A stretch of 64,000 nt of DNA, taken from contig JACKCH010000017.1 in the NCBI GenBank assembly GCA_020634115.1, positions 62,001-126,000 on the forward strand, written 5' to 3'. Numbering within the stretch: position 1 is the first letter of the stretch; every line of letters starts with the position of its first letter. Below the pieces are notes generated by a model that made no database searches, was not told the DNA's origin, and was given only the letters and a program-made list of their open reading frames with translations. The position numbers and the translations under genes are program-made. Positions 42,863 through 51,742 of this stretch are shown here, in pieces. Source of the stretch: Anaerolineaceae bacterium (GTDB lineage Bacteria; Chloroflexota; Anaerolineae; Aggregatilineales; Phototrophicaceae).

Positions 42863-44026
42863 TTACATGTGCTGTTCACGGGCTGATGATAACATTGTCA
42901 GGGCCAGCGCCGCCAGAATCAGCAGTGGGACGATGCCATAGGCGGTATCTATGTTCATCGCGTCCGCTATAATGCCGATTGCCTGGGGTGCAATCAGGAT
43001 AGCGACGGCTGCCCCCAGCGAAGCGCGCGCGCTGATGCGATTCGCTTGTTCCGGGGCGATACGCATTAAGGTGGCGACCCCGAGTGGGTAGGCATTAGCC
43101 AGCCCGAACCCGACCAGAGCCAGCCCTAGAAAGCTCAATACAGCCTGGCGTGATATCCAGAAGATGAACGCGCCGGAGAAGGCCAGGACGAGCATGTTGA
43201 TGAGCAAGCGTCGTTCTGTGAAGTGTTTTGCCAATCGGGACGCCGCCCATCTTCCCAGAACCCCGAATGTGGTAAAAACCGCCAGTGAAGCCGCCGCGAT
43301 AGAGGTTTCCAGGTTAAATAGTCTGATCAGGAAATCCGCTGTCCAGAACGTGACGCTCCATTCAGCTGCGACACTCAGTACCAGCCCCAACCAGATGATC
43401 CAGAACATGATTGGAAACGGTGTCTTTCGTGACAGATCGCTGTTCGGCGCTGCGGAAGGGAAATCCCGCTGCTGGTGGGTCAGACGCAGAAGCACCCAGG
43501 CGATAACCGGCATGACGAGCGCGCCTCGCCAACCGATGCCTATTGCCACGACGAAACTGATGAATAAAGGAGCAGCGGTACTGGCAATGTAGGCCAGCAT
43601 GTTCGCTTCGGAAAGTGCGATTGCGCGTAGACTCCCATGCTCATTGGATAGTCCGGCCTGAATCATGATGAGCATCACCGTGCCAAACAGTCCCATTAGC
43701 AGGGCGGAGAGCAGTGTTGCATAGATACTGGCCGCCGTCACCAGCAGCAAAGCGCCCAATGCCATGCCGCCCGACCCAACCCACAACGAGCGCCGATCGC
43801 CAATCCGCGCAGCGATGCTGTCACTGAGCAGTCCGGCGGTGAACATGCCCAGCGCGAAGGCCGTTGCATGAAACCCGCCCATCGTGTAGTTAAGGTCAAG
43901 CTCATTGCGCAGCAGGGGGACGAGCGGCCCCCAGATTGTTTGCAGATAGGCAAAATAACCCAACAGGCCATACGCCAGCCAGGTAAACCCCGTTCTTCGA
44001 TAATGGTGTGTCCCTGGTTTAGCCAA
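42863..44026 (-). CDS. MFS transporter
   Basis: 387 residues with about twelve membrane helices. The loop between helices 2 and 3 has LLSDSIAARIGDRRSL, the MFS A-motif pattern (GxLaDrxGrr-like), and the second half repeats it in GRWAASRLAKHFTERRL. Its start overlaps the PfkB stop by 8 bases, so it is the last gene of a coupled operon. In this setting it is expected to import (or export) the compound handled by the PfkB kinase and the Cys-rich protein; the substrate is unknown. Confidence 0.85.
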   Translation of the reverse strand: MAKPGTHHYRRTGFTWLAYGLLGYFAYLQTIWGPLVPLLRNELDLNYTMGGFHATAFALGMFTAGLLSDSIAARIGDRRSLWVGSGGMALGALLLVTAASIYATLLSALLMGLFGTVMLIMIQAGLSNEHGSLRAIALSEANMLAYIASTAAPLFISFVVAIGIGWRGALVMPVIAWVLLRLTHQQRDFPSAAPNSDLSRKTPFPIMFWIIWLGLVLSVAAEWSVTFWTADFLIRLFNLETSIAAASLAVFTTFGVLGRWAASRLAKHFTERRLLINMLVLAFSGAFIFWISRQAVLSFLGLALVGFGLANAYPLGVATLMRIAPEQANRISARASLGAAVAILIAPQAIGIIADAMNIDTAYGIVPLLILAALALTMLSSAREQHM

Positions 44027-44930
44027 TGTCTATCCTTGTGGAATGCTGCACAGTCAGTTCTCCTGCAACTTGCCGCAGATAGTCATCTACTTCCTTGGCG
44101 GAAGGCTGCGCGAGACAGCCGTAGCCGCGCATTTGTAATGCTGCCGCCGCTGCTGCCCAGCGGAGCGATTCTGCCGGTGACTTACCGCGCATTGTTTGTA
44201 ACAGCCAGGCCGCCGCGAATGTGTCCCCTGCGCCGATGGTGTTTACCAGATTTGGGCACGGTGCGGCTGAAACATGGTAAGCGGCCTCTCCCTGTAATAA
44301 CCATGCTCCTTTTGCCCCCTGGGTAATCAGCAGGGTCAGTTGTGGATTTAGCTGCCGCAGATGGGCAACCGCTTCCTGAAAGCTGCCGAAGCCGAAATTG
44401 CTGACTTCACCCATGTTGGAAAATACTCCGGTGAGATGTGGGACGAGTACCGTGAGATCAGCTACGCTATCCCGGTATTCACCCTGTGTCGAGAGGAATA
44501 GCTGTCTGGCTGATTGTGCGCTGTGTTCAGCCACCCGTTGATGAAAGGTGTGCGGCGCAGTGCCAAGCCAGCGTATGGGGGCATCCCAGAATAGGGCTGG
44601 CAGATCGCTGGCAGTGAAGTGTGCTCCCCCGCCTTCATCATAGTGAACGTGTGTCACATCGCCGGTTTCACTGTACACCAGGTCAAGGCGGGCGGTTGCC
44701 CCCGGCAGCGAGCACAGTTCAACAATCGCCCCTGCTGCCCGCAACGGTTCGACCAGCGCCGGGTCAAAGTCATCACCATGCGCCCCGGCGTACAGGACGT
44801 TCGTACCCAGGTGTGCCAGCGCCATCGCGGCATAATAGCCGCAGCTTCCCACCGTCACCCGTTCGCCAGTCTTCGGCCAGATGATGTGGTCCATTGAAAG
44901 CACGCTGGTAACGGCCAGTTGTGGTGGCAT
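44019..44930 (-). CDS. PfkB-family sugar or nucleoside kinase
   Basis: The start is taken at ATG 44930, which follows the upstream stop by one base (TGATATG); the frame is open further upstream only inside the previous gene. 303 residues. The ribokinase fold has VGSCGYYAAMALAHLGTNVLYAGAHGDD near residues 30-60 and the C-terminal anion-hole and catalytic motif NTIGAGDTFAAAWLL (Asp of GAGD). The N-terminal Gly-Gly hinge of typical ribokinases is replaced by GS-CGYY, so the substrate pocket differs. It phosphorylates a sugar or nucleoside hydroxyl using ATP. Its neighbours suggest a nucleoside-like substrate, but this is inference. Confidence 0.85.
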   Translation of the reverse strand: MPPQLAVTSVLSMDHIIWPKTGERVTVGSCGYYAAMALAHLGTNVLYAGAHGDDFDPALVEPLRAAGAIVELCSLPGATARLDLVYSETGDVTHVHYDEGGGAHFTASDLPALFWDAPIRWLGTAPHTFHQRVAEHSAQSARQLFLSTQGEYRDSVADLTVLVPHLTGVFSNMGEVSNFGFGSFQEAVAHLRQLNPQLTLLITQGAKGAWLLQGEAAYHVSAAPCPNLVNTIGAGDTFAAAWLLQTMRGKSPAESLRWAAAAAALQMRGYGCLAQPSAKEVDDYLRQVAGELTVQHSTRIDIG

Positions 44931-44931
44931 A

Positions 44932-45948
44932 TCAATAGTACGTTGTGACGACGTTCGGTTCGAGCAGTGAACGGTACTGTTCGTTCCCTGCGCCCAGGCA
45001 CGCCCCCGCCAGCGGACACTGACCGGGACAGGCATAACCGAATGCCGGCTGCACCGAGCAGTCGCTGAAGTCACAGGTCGTGCAGCGCGGCGGACGGGCG
45101 TAGTGGCAGCAGCTCCGCCCGATCAGCCAGAATACCTCATCCACGAAATAGACCGACAACCCGGCAGACCGGATCATCTCATCATACGCCGTCATGATCG
45201 CTGTGCGCAGCGCCGCCTCGTCTTCTGCCGAGCAGGATTGGTTGCCTCGCAGCGCGTCCGCCAGGGTGGGGTCATTCACGGTGACGATACCGTTCCGCAG
45301 CGCCAGCCGGATAACATGGTAATCCACCGGCATCTGCACATTTTCCGGGTCTTGCGGCCCCCATCGTCCGGTGACATCCAACGCCTTCAGAAAGACGAAC
45401 TGCTTTTTATACAATGGGTCATCATAACCCTTGAATGTCCGCCGCACGACTTCCAGCAGGCCGTCACCGTCTGGCTGTTTCAGATACGGGTGCATCGCCA
45501 GTAACTGGCTGGTCGCGCCGTTCCAATGCCGGAGCAACCCCGCCGCCGCGTCACGCAGGATTGCGATGCGTTCATCCATGCGCGGCATTGTTGGACGTGC
45601 CTCGTCGCGTTCCAAAGAGAAAGCCGCCCGGTATTCGTCATCGCTCATCGCCGCCAGGGCTGCTGCTGACCAGAAATCTGGGCGAATTTCCGGCGCGTGT
45701 TTTGCCAGGTGGAAAAAGACATTTGTGCCTTTGAGATAAGTTCCATCGGGCAGGGTGGTTTCGATGTTCTTGAAGTCAAACAGCAGCATGGACGTGAAGA
45801 AAAAGTAGTCTATGGCCTGTTCGCCGGTGCAGCCCTGCGGCAGCGCATCATTGATGGTGTCATACCCGGCGCTCTTCCATGTCAGTGCGATAAGGTGCTG
45901 TCCCATGTGCCGCGCTTGTTCCGTGTTTACGCTGATACGTGGTGTCAT
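44932..45948 (-). CDS. DUF2419/Qng1-like protein with eight-cysteine C-terminal cluster
   Basis: The start is taken at ATG 45948, overlapping the upstream stop by 4 bases (ATGA). 338 residues. The central part resembles the queuosine-salvage N-glycosylase family (Qng1): AIDYFFFTSMLLFDF, PTMPRMDERIAILRDAAAG, FKGYDDPLYKKQFVFLKALD, MPVDYHVIRLALRNGIV and SVYFVDEVFWLIG. This is recalled alignment, not a search. The C-terminus adds CC-x7-C-x2-C-x4-C-x9-C-x3-C-x5-C, close to the Fe-S loop of HhH-GPD DNA glycosylases but with extra Cys, possibly one [4Fe-4S] cluster. Function: perhaps cleavage of a glycosidic bond in a modified nucleoside or its phosphate. Confidence 0.55.
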   Translation of the reverse strand: MTPRISVNTEQARHMGQHLIALTWKSAGYDTINDALPQGCTGEQAIDYFFFTSMLLFDFKNIETTLPDGTYLKGTNVFFHLAKHAPEIRPDFWSAAALAAMSDDEYRAAFSLERDEARPTMPRMDERIAILRDAAAGLLRHWNGATSQLLAMHPYLKQPDGDGLLEVVRRTFKGYDDPLYKKQFVFLKALDVTGRWGPQDPENVQMPVDYHVIRLALRNGIVTVNDPTLADALRGNQSCSAEDEAALRTAIMTAYDEMIRSAGLSVYFVDEVFWLIGRSCCHYARPPRCTTCDFSDCSVQPAFGYACPGQCPLAGACLGAGNEQYRSLLEPNVVTTYY

Positions 45949-46259
45949 GCACTTTCCCATTCCATAACCAGTAGCGCCCCGGCCAGTGATTTGCCCAGCC
46001 CATCTATTCGCAGTGAGCGTGTGCCGCCGCCATCCAGCGCCTCATAGCACACAAAGTTGAGCGCTTCTATGTTGTCCATTTCATAGCGCACGACCTCGCC
46101 CTGGACCAGGTCGCCCAGGTGCGTTTTCACCCGTTCAGCCGTGAGATGCGCTTTGATGTCCTGGTAAGCGGAGGCGGTGCGGGCGATCACGCTGATATTG
46201 GCGATATTGCCTTTGTCGCCTGCGCGCCCATAAGCAAGATCATACAGTCGTTTTGGCAT
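45945..46259 (-). CDS. small AtuA C-terminal-domain-like protein
   Basis: 104 residues. LYDLAYGRAGDKGNIANISVIAR at the start, then VRYEMDNIEALNFVCYEALDGGGTRSL, is the ferredoxin-fold domain that follows the AtuA catalytic-like domain in longer proteins. Here it is a separate gene 45 bases after the AtuA-like gene and overlaps the next start by 4 bases. The split of one protein into two subunits is known in this family. Biochemical role is not established. Confidence 0.8.
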   Translation of the reverse strand: MPKRLYDLAYGRAGDKGNIANISVIARTASAYQDIKAHLTAERVKTHLGDLVQGEVVRYEMDNIEALNFVCYEALDGGGTRSLRIDGLGKSLAGALLVMEWESA

Positions 46260-46304
46260 GATAGAGTGTCTCTCAAAGTGGTCGGGTAGATGTAATCAGG
46301 TGAA

Positions 46305-47666
46305 TCACACCTCATAGTATGCCACGCATGGTGTAACTTTATCGCGTCCGACAAGTGTCGGCCAGAGTCCAATGATTGGTCTGGCATCCTGACCAATCGT
46401 AGTGCCGGAAATGCCCAGTCCCGCCGGGCCGCTGAGTCCGTCGTTCATCAGCCGCCGCACGGCTGTCTTGAGTGTGTCGGCATCCGGCGCGGTGAACATC
46501 ACTCGCACAATGAGTTCGAGAGGGTCTTCTGGCAGGCCAGCGACTGAACCGTACAGGCTGTTGACGCCCAGGAAACTATAGGCGATACGCTGGATCGGCA
46601 GGCCTTCCCAGGCGGCCTGCATCATGCCTTTCATCTGCTCGAATTTGCGCCAGGCTTCCGGCCACCCGATGGTGTAGATTAGCTCGCGGGAATAACCTTC
46701 CAGCCGGTTGAGATTGAGTTTAAGTTTTTCCGGGCGTGGCTTGCCGGTCACACCGGAGACAGCAACCCGGTCTTTGCCGATATGCGCTAACCGCAGCGTG
46801 GTGAAATTCGCCACCACATCCGGCGTGATATAACTGGCCGGGTCGTGGACTTCATAGAGAAGCTGTTCTTTCACGGTTTCCGGCGTGACATGCCCGTTCA
46901 TGCCCGGTGTTTTTGTCAGAACAAAACTGCCGTCCGGCTCGACTTCCGCTATCGGATAACCCAGGTTGTGCATGTCTGCTCCGGCCAGATGGTCAATGGA
47001 TGCCAGGCTGTTGCCACCCACCACCTGCCCGGTGCATTCCAGCAGATGACCGGCCACGATGCCTGATGCCAGTTTGTCCCACTCATCCCAACCCCAGCCA
47101 TAATGAGCGACCAGCGGCGCGAGATACAGACATGGGTCGGCTACACGGCCTGTAATCACCATGTCCGCCCCGTTTTGCAGAGCTTCCACAATCGGCATCG
47201 CACCCAGGTAGACATTACCTGTCACCCAGAATGGATTGTGTGCCTCTGCCACTGGCTGCCCGGTGTCGAGGTTTGCCAATGGCTCGCCCGCTGCTTGCAG
47301 GTCGTCCAGCCTATCCAGCACATTATCCCCGGATACAACGGCGATTTTGCAGCCCTTCAGACCCAACTCCTCGGCAATCTGGCGCACTCTTTCCCCTGCG
47401 CCCTGCGGGTTCAATCCGCCGCCGTTGGTAATCAGCGGAATTTTATGGCTAAAGGCTTCTGGCAGCACTTTGCGGGCGATCAGATCAATATCGAAGGTGT
47501 AGCCACGTGAGGGGTCTTTCATCCGGTCTTTTTGCAGAATCGCCAGCGTGAGTTCCGCCAGCGCCTCGAAGCAGATCGCATCCACATGCCCGCCGCGAAT
47601 CATCGGCAGGGCGCTCAGCACATTATCGCCGTAAAATCCTTCCGCCGAACCGATACGAAATATCAT
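46305..47666 (-). CDS. acyclic terpene utilization AtuA-like protein (DUF1446)
   Basis: 453 residues. The start RIGSAEGFYGDN and the downstream segments ICFEALAELTLAILQKDR, PLITNGGGLNPQGAGERVRQ, GDNVLDRL and DMVITGRVADPCLYLAPL match the AtuA/DUF1446 family, first named from citronellol and geraniol catabolism but widely distributed and biochemically uncharacterised. The small C-terminal domain is encoded by the next gene. It is the first gene of the five-gene minus-strand operon down to 42863. No acyl-CoA enzymes are near, so terpene catabolism is not supported here. Confidence 0.85.
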   Translation of the reverse strand: MIFRIGSAEGFYGDNVLSALPMIRGGHVDAICFEALAELTLAILQKDRMKDPSRGYTFDIDLIARKVLPEAFSHKIPLITNGGGLNPQGAGERVRQIAEELGLKGCKIAVVSGDNVLDRLDDLQAAGEPLANLDTGQPVAEAHNPFWVTGNVYLGAMPIVEALQNGADMVITGRVADPCLYLAPLVAHYGWGWDEWDKLASGIVAGHLLECTGQVVGGNSLASIDHLAGADMHNLGYPIAEVEPDGSFVLTKTPGMNGHVTPETVKEQLLYEVHDPASYITPDVVANFTTLRLAHIGKDRVAVSGVTGKPRPEKLKLNLNRLEGYSRELIYTIGWPEAWRKFEQMKGMMQAAWEGLPIQRIAYSFLGVNSLYGSVAGLPEDPLELIVRVMFTAPDADTLKTAVRRLMNDGLSGPAGLGISGTTIGQDARPIIGLWPTLVGRDKVTPCVAYYEV

Positions 47667-47732
47667 AAAATGCTGTTCTCTCTTTCAAAAGACGCTATTG
47701 TTTGTTGAAGCTGCGCAGCTTACACGGTTAGC

Positions 47733-48158
47733 TTACCCCGGCTTGTTGGACTTCGCCATGTGTTCAAATGATGCCTTGACCAGTTCTCTCAGCGCGTCCA
47801 TGTCCACATCCTCAATCTTCTTGATATAAAGGCAGGCCTTCCCGGTTGTGTATTTGCCGAGTTTGCTCATCAGTGTGTCGTACTGGTCAAAACCGGCCAT
47901 GATATACAGAGTCAGGCTTTGCTTGCGTGGCGAAAATCCGACCAGGGGCATGTCGCCTTCACGACCACTCGCATATTTATAGTGATACTTGCCAAACCCG
48001 ACAATGCTGTCCCCCCACATCACCGGCTCCATGCCAGTGACTTCCCGCATCAGTTCGAGAACGGTGAAGCTGTCTTCCCGCCGTTTTTCATGTTCGATGC
48101 TGTTAAGGAAATCCTCAACGCCCTGGTTGGTAGGGGATGTTTTGTTAGGTTTTGCCAT
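47733..48158 (-). CDS. DUF1801 (YdhG-like) protein
   Basis: The start is taken at ATG 48158, with AGGAG 7 bases upstream; the frame opens at a TTG. 141 residues. The domain is recognised from PVMWGDSIVGFGKYHYKYASGREGD, GFSPRKQSLTLYIM and LGKYTTGKACLYIKKIEDVD. It is a small cytosolic fold sometimes linked to iron or metal handling, with no proven role. There is a 66-base gap to the AtuA operon, so it might be upstream of it on the same transcript. No signal peptide. Confidence 0.85.
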   Translation of the reverse strand: MAKPNKTSPTNQGVEDFLNSIEHEKRREDSFTVLELMREVTGMEPVMWGDSIVGFGKYHYKYASGREGDMPLVGFSPRKQSLTLYIMAGFDQYDTLMSKLGKYTTGKACLYIKKIEDVDMDALRELVKASFEHMAKSNKPG

Positions 48159-48200
48159 CGTCAAACTCCTCTTCCCTGAAGAATACTAAATGCTTATCAA

Positions 48201-48224
48201 AATGCCCCCGTTACCGGAGGCATT
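48201..48224 (-). terminator. terminator of the long receiver-protein gene
   Basis: On the minus strand AATGCCTCCG, loop, CGGGGGCATT, then TTG: a stem of about 9 pairs with one mismatch, located 34 bases after the stop at 48258. The remaining gap holds nothing else. Confidence 0.55.
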
Positions 48225-48257
48225 TATTGAAACACGCAGGTTTGGTGCAGGGGCGAC

Positions 48258-51200
48258 TCATAACATCCGTTGGAAATTGACGAATTCCAGGATTTCTTCG
48301 GCAGCCAGTTCGCGCCCCGGTGTCAGAATCAGGTAGCTATCTGCCCACAACGTTTGGGTGTCAATGTCGGGCATCTGGGCGCGGGCGATATCCGCAGACC
48401 GTTGTTTGAGTTCGGTCATGACCAGGTTGGGTGGGGTTTCTCCAGGGACTTCCGCCAGCAAATAGACAAAGTCCTCGTGTACCTGGAGCGTGACAATGTG
48501 CCAGCCTTGTTCATGTAACTGTAAGGTTAAGCCGCTGATGATAGCCTGAGCTGCGGCATCGGTCAGGGATTCTGTTGGATCGCGCAGCAGCCACACATAC
48601 GAATAGGGAACGCGCAGCACGGTCTCAGCGAGGGCCGGAACCTGCGGCACGGGCACGGGCTTCAGCGGGGCGGGGGGCAGCATGGCAGCAGGCGGCGGCG
48701 CAGGTACATCCGGGACAGAGCGGAGCGCGTTAGCGAGGATTTGTCCCTGTTTGCGGATTACACGCAGCGGCGTTGAACCGCCGAAGATCATTGAGAGCGT
48801 CAGATCGCTTTTTGTGAGAATAGAGTACAGCATGAAGTCTTTGCCACTGCTTGGCAGCGTCACAAAACGGATTCGCGCGCCCTCTGGTTGTGCATCCCAG
48901 TCGTTTTCAATAGCCGTCCGTAATTCCTCGATATCCTCTGGCGATAAATGCCCGGCATAGGCGATGATTTCACCTTCATGGGTCAGCAGCGTGGCCTCAG
49001 CACTCAACTCAAGTGAAGCCTGCGTCAGGCTTACCGCCAGTTGCGCGACATTCGAATCGGGCGTCGCATCCGGGGCATCCATCGTGCCGGTCTCGCGCTC
49101 GTCATCCCAGCGAGCCGTCGCTTCAATAGGCTGGGTCGAAGACCCTGATTCCTCATGCGCGGCCACATCCCAGGCTGCGTGAATCTCACTTTCCGGCCTG
49201 TCGGCAGGCATCTCTAGTGGTCGGGTGATCGTTTCGGAGTCCTCGATGTCCGGCTTACCCCAGGCATCAAAAATGTCCTCAGGTCGAGCCATTTCGGGTT
49301 CAGGTGTGGCAGAAGCGAATGTCTCCGGGGAATCCGGTATATATTCCGGTTCTTCGTCCTGCTGCTGCAAGTATTCCTGTTCTTCTGGTTCTGCCTCCGC
49401 CTCCGGTATTTCCAGCAGCGGTTTCAGCCAGGTATTTTCATCATAGTTGGTTGGTTGGGGGGCTGCCGCCCATGTCTCCTCTTCGGTTTCCATGCCGGTT
49501 TCATCTGGAACTTCTTCTGGCATGGTGTAGCCATCATCGTAGTCCGGTACATCATCAAAACGACCATACCCGTCAAATACCGTATCTGCTTCACCCGCCA
49601 TATATTCGCTGTCATCCATCCATTCAGGCAATTCTGGCGCGGCATGTTCCTGGATGGGTTCGTCTTCAAAAACAACGCTCTCCGGCTCAACCTCCATGAA
49701 GGCGGTTGGTTCGGGAACCGGGGTCTCATCGTGCCATGCCGGTTCGTCTTCAGCCTCAATCCTATCGAGCAGTTCATCTTCAGGGGCTTGAGGTTCAGCT
49801 TCTGGCGCGGCTCTTGAAAGCAGTGTTTCAGCCGTGTGTTCCTCATCCATCCATTCCAACGTGACAGAGGAAAGTTCTGCCTGTTCTTCCAGCGCGTGCC
49901 TGGTGGCTTCCGAAGGCTGTGTCGTAAACGCGCCATCATCTTCCTCGAACGATTCATCCATGCGCAGGAGTTCGGGTGTTATGATTTCACCTGGCGGCAG
50001 GTCTGTCGGCAGGAAATCCGGTTCACGGATACCTTCGGTATCCACCGAGCGAAACGCGCCCGTATCCTGTCCCCAGGAGGGCAGCCCGCGAATAGCCAGT
50101 TTGTGGATGGAAAGCCGCGCATCAATATCGTCAATCAGGCGATTTAACGAGAAATTTTCGAGCGGCGTGGTGTCATCAAGCGCGGTTTCCAGGATAAGCT
50201 GCGGGATAGTCGCATCGCCCGCCTCATCGTCGAAAGAATCGACATATTCCATGCGATCGAACGCCTGGCGGAATCCGGCGGTTGATTCCTGTGTGACCTC
50301 CATGGCCGGGAGTTCTTCGGGCAGGGTTGGCGGTAGGGGCGGTTGGTCTTCGTCCTGCTTATTCGGCCAGAAAACCCCTGCAAAGGCTTCCTCAATCGTC
50401 GCACGTTCAGCTTCATCACTGCTCATAGACGGTTCTTCGCCGCGCAGCAGTGCCAGCACATTACGGAATTGGTGGTCGGAAATCCCCACCATCAAGTCAC
50501 CAATCGTCCCGCTGTCTTCCAGCGTGGGCATGGGTGGTTCCTCTTGTGCCAGCTTTTCAAACGTGTCGGGTTCCGGTTTATCTGGCGTGACGGCAGCAGG
50601 TAACTTGGAATCCTCCAGTGTGCCGGTTTTTGTCCGCGCAATCTCGCGCAGAACGTTGTCCATGCCGGATGTGTAAGTAAAATCCACACCTTGTTTCTGG
50701 CGTTCTGGCAGCCGTGTGCCCGTCTCCTCCCGGCTAAGGGACTTAATTATCCCTTTGAATGGATCGTCACGAGTCGCCTCTGGCTTATCTTCCGCTTCTT
50801 CCCCGTCATCTTCCGGGCCAATCTCGGCATCAATGACATCCAATACATCATCAAATAAGCTGTCAAATCCAGGTGTGCCGGATGTCACCAGGAACTGTCG
50901 TGCTGCGTCGGAATCCCGTGTTGGAACGGCGGGTGTATCACCTTCCTCTATGGGGGGTTCATCCACTTGGCGTATATGGAATATATTGCGCTGACCGGGC
51001 GTTCCGGGGGGCGTATCTTCCAACCGCCGGGTTGCCCCATATTCCGGTGAATGGGTCTTATCCGGTAACTCAGGCTCAAAATCATCCAGGGTGCGAGTTT
51101 TTCCGACAGGCGTTGGGGGCACCGGTTTTGTTGCCGGAAGATTCGGCTCAACGTCTTCCCCCAGCCTGCGCGTCTGCCCAAACTGTGGCTCTGCCGGCGG

Positions 51201-51662
51201 GGGTTGTGATGCTGCATCATCCTTGCGGTGGGTCTTTTCCTGTGGCGGTTGGGCTGGTGAATCGTTTAGCGGGCGTGTCGTTGGCAGCGATAAATCCTGC
51301 TGTACGGCGTCAATCGCACGTTCCAACAGCGGAATAATGTCGCGTGCCGTGAACGGCGCATTGACCATGCCCTGGATTTTGAGTGCCGCCATGATGGCTT
51401 CGGCATCAGTTGGCCGGGGGCTGGCGATGATTGCCAGATCGGGCTGTGTGCTGCGCAGCCAGTGCACAAGCTGCGCGCTGGTGATATCTGGCAGCGTGAA
51501 ATCAACCAGAGCCACGTCCTGGGGATGTTCGCGCAGGTATTCCAGGGTGGCCTGAATCGTCGTAAACGGATGCACCTCAAATGCGCCGGTCTGTTCCAGT
51601 GCCTGTTTGAGTGTGACCGCAAAAACCAGCTTTTGGTGTAGGATCAATACTCGTGTCGCCAT
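48258..51662 (-). CDS. long acidic protein: degenerate receiver, roadblock-like and IS200-transposase-like domains
   Basis: About 1134 residues from ATG 51662 (the start is uncertain; an ATG at 51671 and a TTG at 51698 are upstream). Residues 1-115 are a receiver fold with Asp54 (VDFTLPD), but the usual acidic pair near residue 9 is replaced by HQK, so phosphorylation is doubtful. Residues 120-840 are very acidic, Pro/Glu-rich and low in complexity. Residues 850-965 look like a roadblock/LC7-type domain (LTHEGEIIAYAGHLSPEDIEEL). The last 120 residues follow the IS200/RAYT transposase pattern (YLLAEVPGETPPNLV, LWADSYLILTPG, EEILEFVNFQ) but lack the HUH histidines and the catalytic Tyr. Confidence 0.7.
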   Translation of the reverse strand: MATRVLILHQKLVFAVTLKQALEQTGAFEVHPFTTIQATLEYLREHPQDVALVDFTLPDITSAQLVHWLRSTQPDLAIIASPRPTDAEAIMAALKIQGMVNAPFTARDIIPLLERAIDAVQQDLSLPTTRPLNDSPAQPPQEKTHRKDDAASQPPPAEPQFGQTRRLGEDVEPNLPATKPVPPTPVGKTRTLDDFEPELPDKTHSPEYGATRRLEDTPPGTPGQRNIFHIRQVDEPPIEEGDTPAVPTRDSDAARQFLVTSGTPGFDSLFDDVLDVIDAEIGPEDDGEEAEDKPEATRDDPFKGIIKSLSREETGTRLPERQKQGVDFTYTSGMDNVLREIARTKTGTLEDSKLPAAVTPDKPEPDTFEKLAQEEPPMPTLEDSGTIGDLMVGISDHQFRNVLALLRGEEPSMSSDEAERATIEEAFAGVFWPNKQDEDQPPLPPTLPEELPAMEVTQESTAGFRQAFDRMEYVDSFDDEAGDATIPQLILETALDDTTPLENFSLNRLIDDIDARLSIHKLAIRGLPSWGQDTGAFRSVDTEGIREPDFLPTDLPPGEIITPELLRMDESFEEDDGAFTTQPSEATRHALEEQAELSSVTLEWMDEEHTAETLLSRAAPEAEPQAPEDELLDRIEAEDEPAWHDETPVPEPTAFMEVEPESVVFEDEPIQEHAAPELPEWMDDSEYMAGEADTVFDGYGRFDDVPDYDDGYTMPEEVPDETGMETEEETWAAAPQPTNYDENTWLKPLLEIPEAEAEPEEQEYLQQQDEEPEYIPDSPETFASATPEPEMARPEDIFDAWGKPDIEDSETITRPLEMPADRPESEIHAAWDVAAHEESGSSTQPIEATARWDDERETGTMDAPDATPDSNVAQLAVSLTQASLELSAEATLLTHEGEIIAYAGHLSPEDIEELRTAIENDWDAQPEGARIRFVTLPSSGKDFMLYSILTKSDLTLSMIFGGSTPLRVIRKQGQILANALRSVPDVPAPPPAAMLPPAPLKPVPVPQVPALAETVLRVPYSYVWLLRDPTESLTDAAAQAIISGLTLQLHEQGWHIVTLQVHEDFVYLLAEVPGETPPNLVMTELKQRSADIARAQMPDIDTQTLWADSYLILTPGRELAAEEILEFVNFQRML

Positions 51663-51742
51663 ATGACCCATTGTATAGTGATGTCTGTTTTCAGGCAATC
51701 TGAAGCAGACAGCAAAATGGCAACTCGACTTACGCGAAGGGC

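Noticed and set aside
48258..51662. Active IS200-type insertion sequence
   Set aside because: No catalytic His or Tyr, no element ends, and the domain is in frame with the receiver protein.
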